Translations under genes and position numbers: made by a program
The notes under the pieces: generated by a model
The model's input: only the letters and a program-made list of their open reading frames with translations
What the model was told of the DNA's origin: nothing
Databases searched by the model: none
Source of the DNA: JALYOK01 sp963840785
GTDB lineage: Bacteria > Pseudomonadota > Gammaproteobacteria > Burkholderiales > JALYOK01
Direction of reading: 5' to 3'
Assembly: GCA_963840785.1 (NCBI GenBank)
Contig: CAWJAF010000015.1
Location: 1 to 64,000 of the forward strand
DNA length: 64,000 nucleotides
In this document: positions 63,274 to 64,000 of the stretch, one piece after another
Layout: every line of letters starts with the position of its first letter
How positions within the stretch are numbered: the stretch's first letter is position 1

Positions 63274-63463
63274 GTCATTGTGTGGTTAGTTTCGGAAATG
63301 TCGACACAGGCACGCCACGAGGCGCGTCACACTTAGCTCCCGGCGAAGGCATCGTTCACAAGCAGTATCCACGCGCCTTTCCGGGTAACGCCTGGTTCAG
63401 TATGCAATCAATGGGACTTTTGCCACAATGGCACATCGATAGCAATTTAACTTGGAGGAAAGC
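63274..63463. promoter_or_regulatory. Leader region of cyclase-family gene
   Basis: About 190 bases upstream of ATG 63464. The Shine-Dalgarno GGAGG (63454-63458) is clear. A degenerate repeat with GGCACGCCACGAGGCGCGTC and GCCTTTCCGGGTAACGCC lies at about 63306-63390. No definite promoter boxes recognised. Confidence 0.4.
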
Positions 63464-64000
63464 ATGAACCCACGCTGGAAGAAACGCCCAGAAGGCTCGA
63501 ACTGGGGCGACTTTGGTCCCGACGATCAACTCGGCCGCCTAAATTATTTAACGCCGGAAAAAGTGAAGCAAGGCATCGCGGAAGTCAAAGAAGGCCTGAC
63601 TTTTTGCCTCAGCATTCCGCTCGATTATCCCGGCGAAGCCAAGCTCAACGTGCGGCGCTTGCCGCCGGTGTTGGCGCCGACCTATCGCGACGGCAATCCC
63701 TACATTAACTATCCCACCGAGTTGATGGATCCGCAAAACACCACCATCATCAGCGATGATCAGGTGACCATGTGTTTGCAATATTCGACGCAGTGGGATT
63801 CCCTCGCGCACATCGGTTCGCATTTCGATGCCGACGACGACGGCGTCCCGGAGAAGGTTTACTACAATGGCTTTCGCGCCAACCAACACATTCGCGGCCC
63901 GATCGATTACCAAGGAAAGTATCAACACAAATGCGAACCGCCGTTCGGCGCCACATCGCTGGGCATCGAGAACATGGCGGAAAAATGTTTGCAAGGCCGC
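63464..64000 (+). CDS. Cyclase-family protein (kynurenine formamidase-like), 5' part, runs off window
   Basis: Open from ATG 63464 to the window end (179 codons), with GGAGG six bases upstream. MNPRWKKRPEGSNWGDFGPDDQLGRLNYLTPEKVKQGIAEV and SIPLDYPGEAKLNVRR, then the metal-binding motif QWDSLAHIGSHFDADDDG (HxGTHxD-type, here H-I-G-S-H-F-D) and ANQHIRGPIDY. Matches the long form of the putative cyclase family (PF04199), which hydrolyses cyclic or formyl amides and is often found with Liv transporters and catabolic genes. Not frameshifted as far as visible. Confidence 0.85.
   Translation, partial: MNPRWKKRPEGSNWGDFGPDDQLGRLNYLTPEKVKQGIAEVKEGLTFCLSIPLDYPGEAKLNVRRLPPVLAPTYRDGNPYINYPTELMDPQNTTIISDDQVTMCLQYSTQWDSLAHIGSHFDADDDGVPEKVYYNGFRANQHIRGPIDYQGKYQHKCEPPFGATSLGIENMAEKCLQGR

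Overview
This 64 kb window looks like a chromosomal segment of an aerobic, polyhydroxyalkanoate-storing heterotroph, most likely a betaproteobacterium. I base this on gene order and gene types: an orphan RnfE-like protein followed by nth and DUF1841 and then c-type cytochromes, the trio CobD/CbiB-like protein, M48 protease and orn, a phaC-phaB pair, a PEP-CTERM sorting tail, and several TRAP and Liv transport genes. The genus cannot be read from the sequence, and I saw no rRNA, tRNA, CRISPR array or transposase.

Layout. 1-3.6 kb (minus strand): a heavy-metal RND efflux locus (regulator, sensor, adaptor, pump), every gene frameshifted. 5.2-13.4 kb (plus): amino acid/choline-type permease, SDR, glutamine-synthetase-like ligase, iron alcohol dehydrogenase, PuuD-like hydrolase, aldehyde dehydrogenase and choline-kinase-like gene, which together suggest a gamma-glutamylation route for an amino alcohol. 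13.5-17.7 kb: NfeD-stomatin pair, a dimethylglycine/sarcosine-dehydrogenase-like flavoenzyme and dodecin. 17.7-25.1 kb: mixed accessory genes, including an SDR-FAH pair resembling deoxyfuconate catabolism, a lectin-like/TIR-like fusion and a split threonine dehydratase. 25.2-25.42 kb: a strong candidate for an unannotated sigma-54-dependent small RNA with anti-Shine-Dalgarno loops. 25.5-42.3 kb: mostly intact housekeeping (CobD-like, M48, orn, glgP, TRAP, ZIP, TerB-like, MBL, ATL, MoxR/VWA, RnfE-like, nth, DUF1841, cytochromes, corA). 42.5-47.3 kb: phaB, phaC and a LysR/fpr divergent pair. 47.5-54.5 kb: intradiol dioxygenase, exported VOC protein, two acyl-CoA dehydrogenases, MaoC, ComB-family protein and an epoxide-hydrolase-like enzyme. 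54.6-62.9 kb: a Liv-type ABC importer with a tandemly duplicated, decaying binding-protein/oxidase unit. The window ends inside a cyclase-family gene.

Two window-wide properties stand out. First, many genes that align end to end with their families are split by single-base frameshifts, most of them one extra base in a short homopolymer, plus at least two TGG-to-stop changes; this may be real decay or assembly error and it limits confidence in individual starts and ends. Second, intergenic spaces carry at least seven different families of short palindromic repeats, sometimes nested, and one of them supplies the C-terminal end of a protein.
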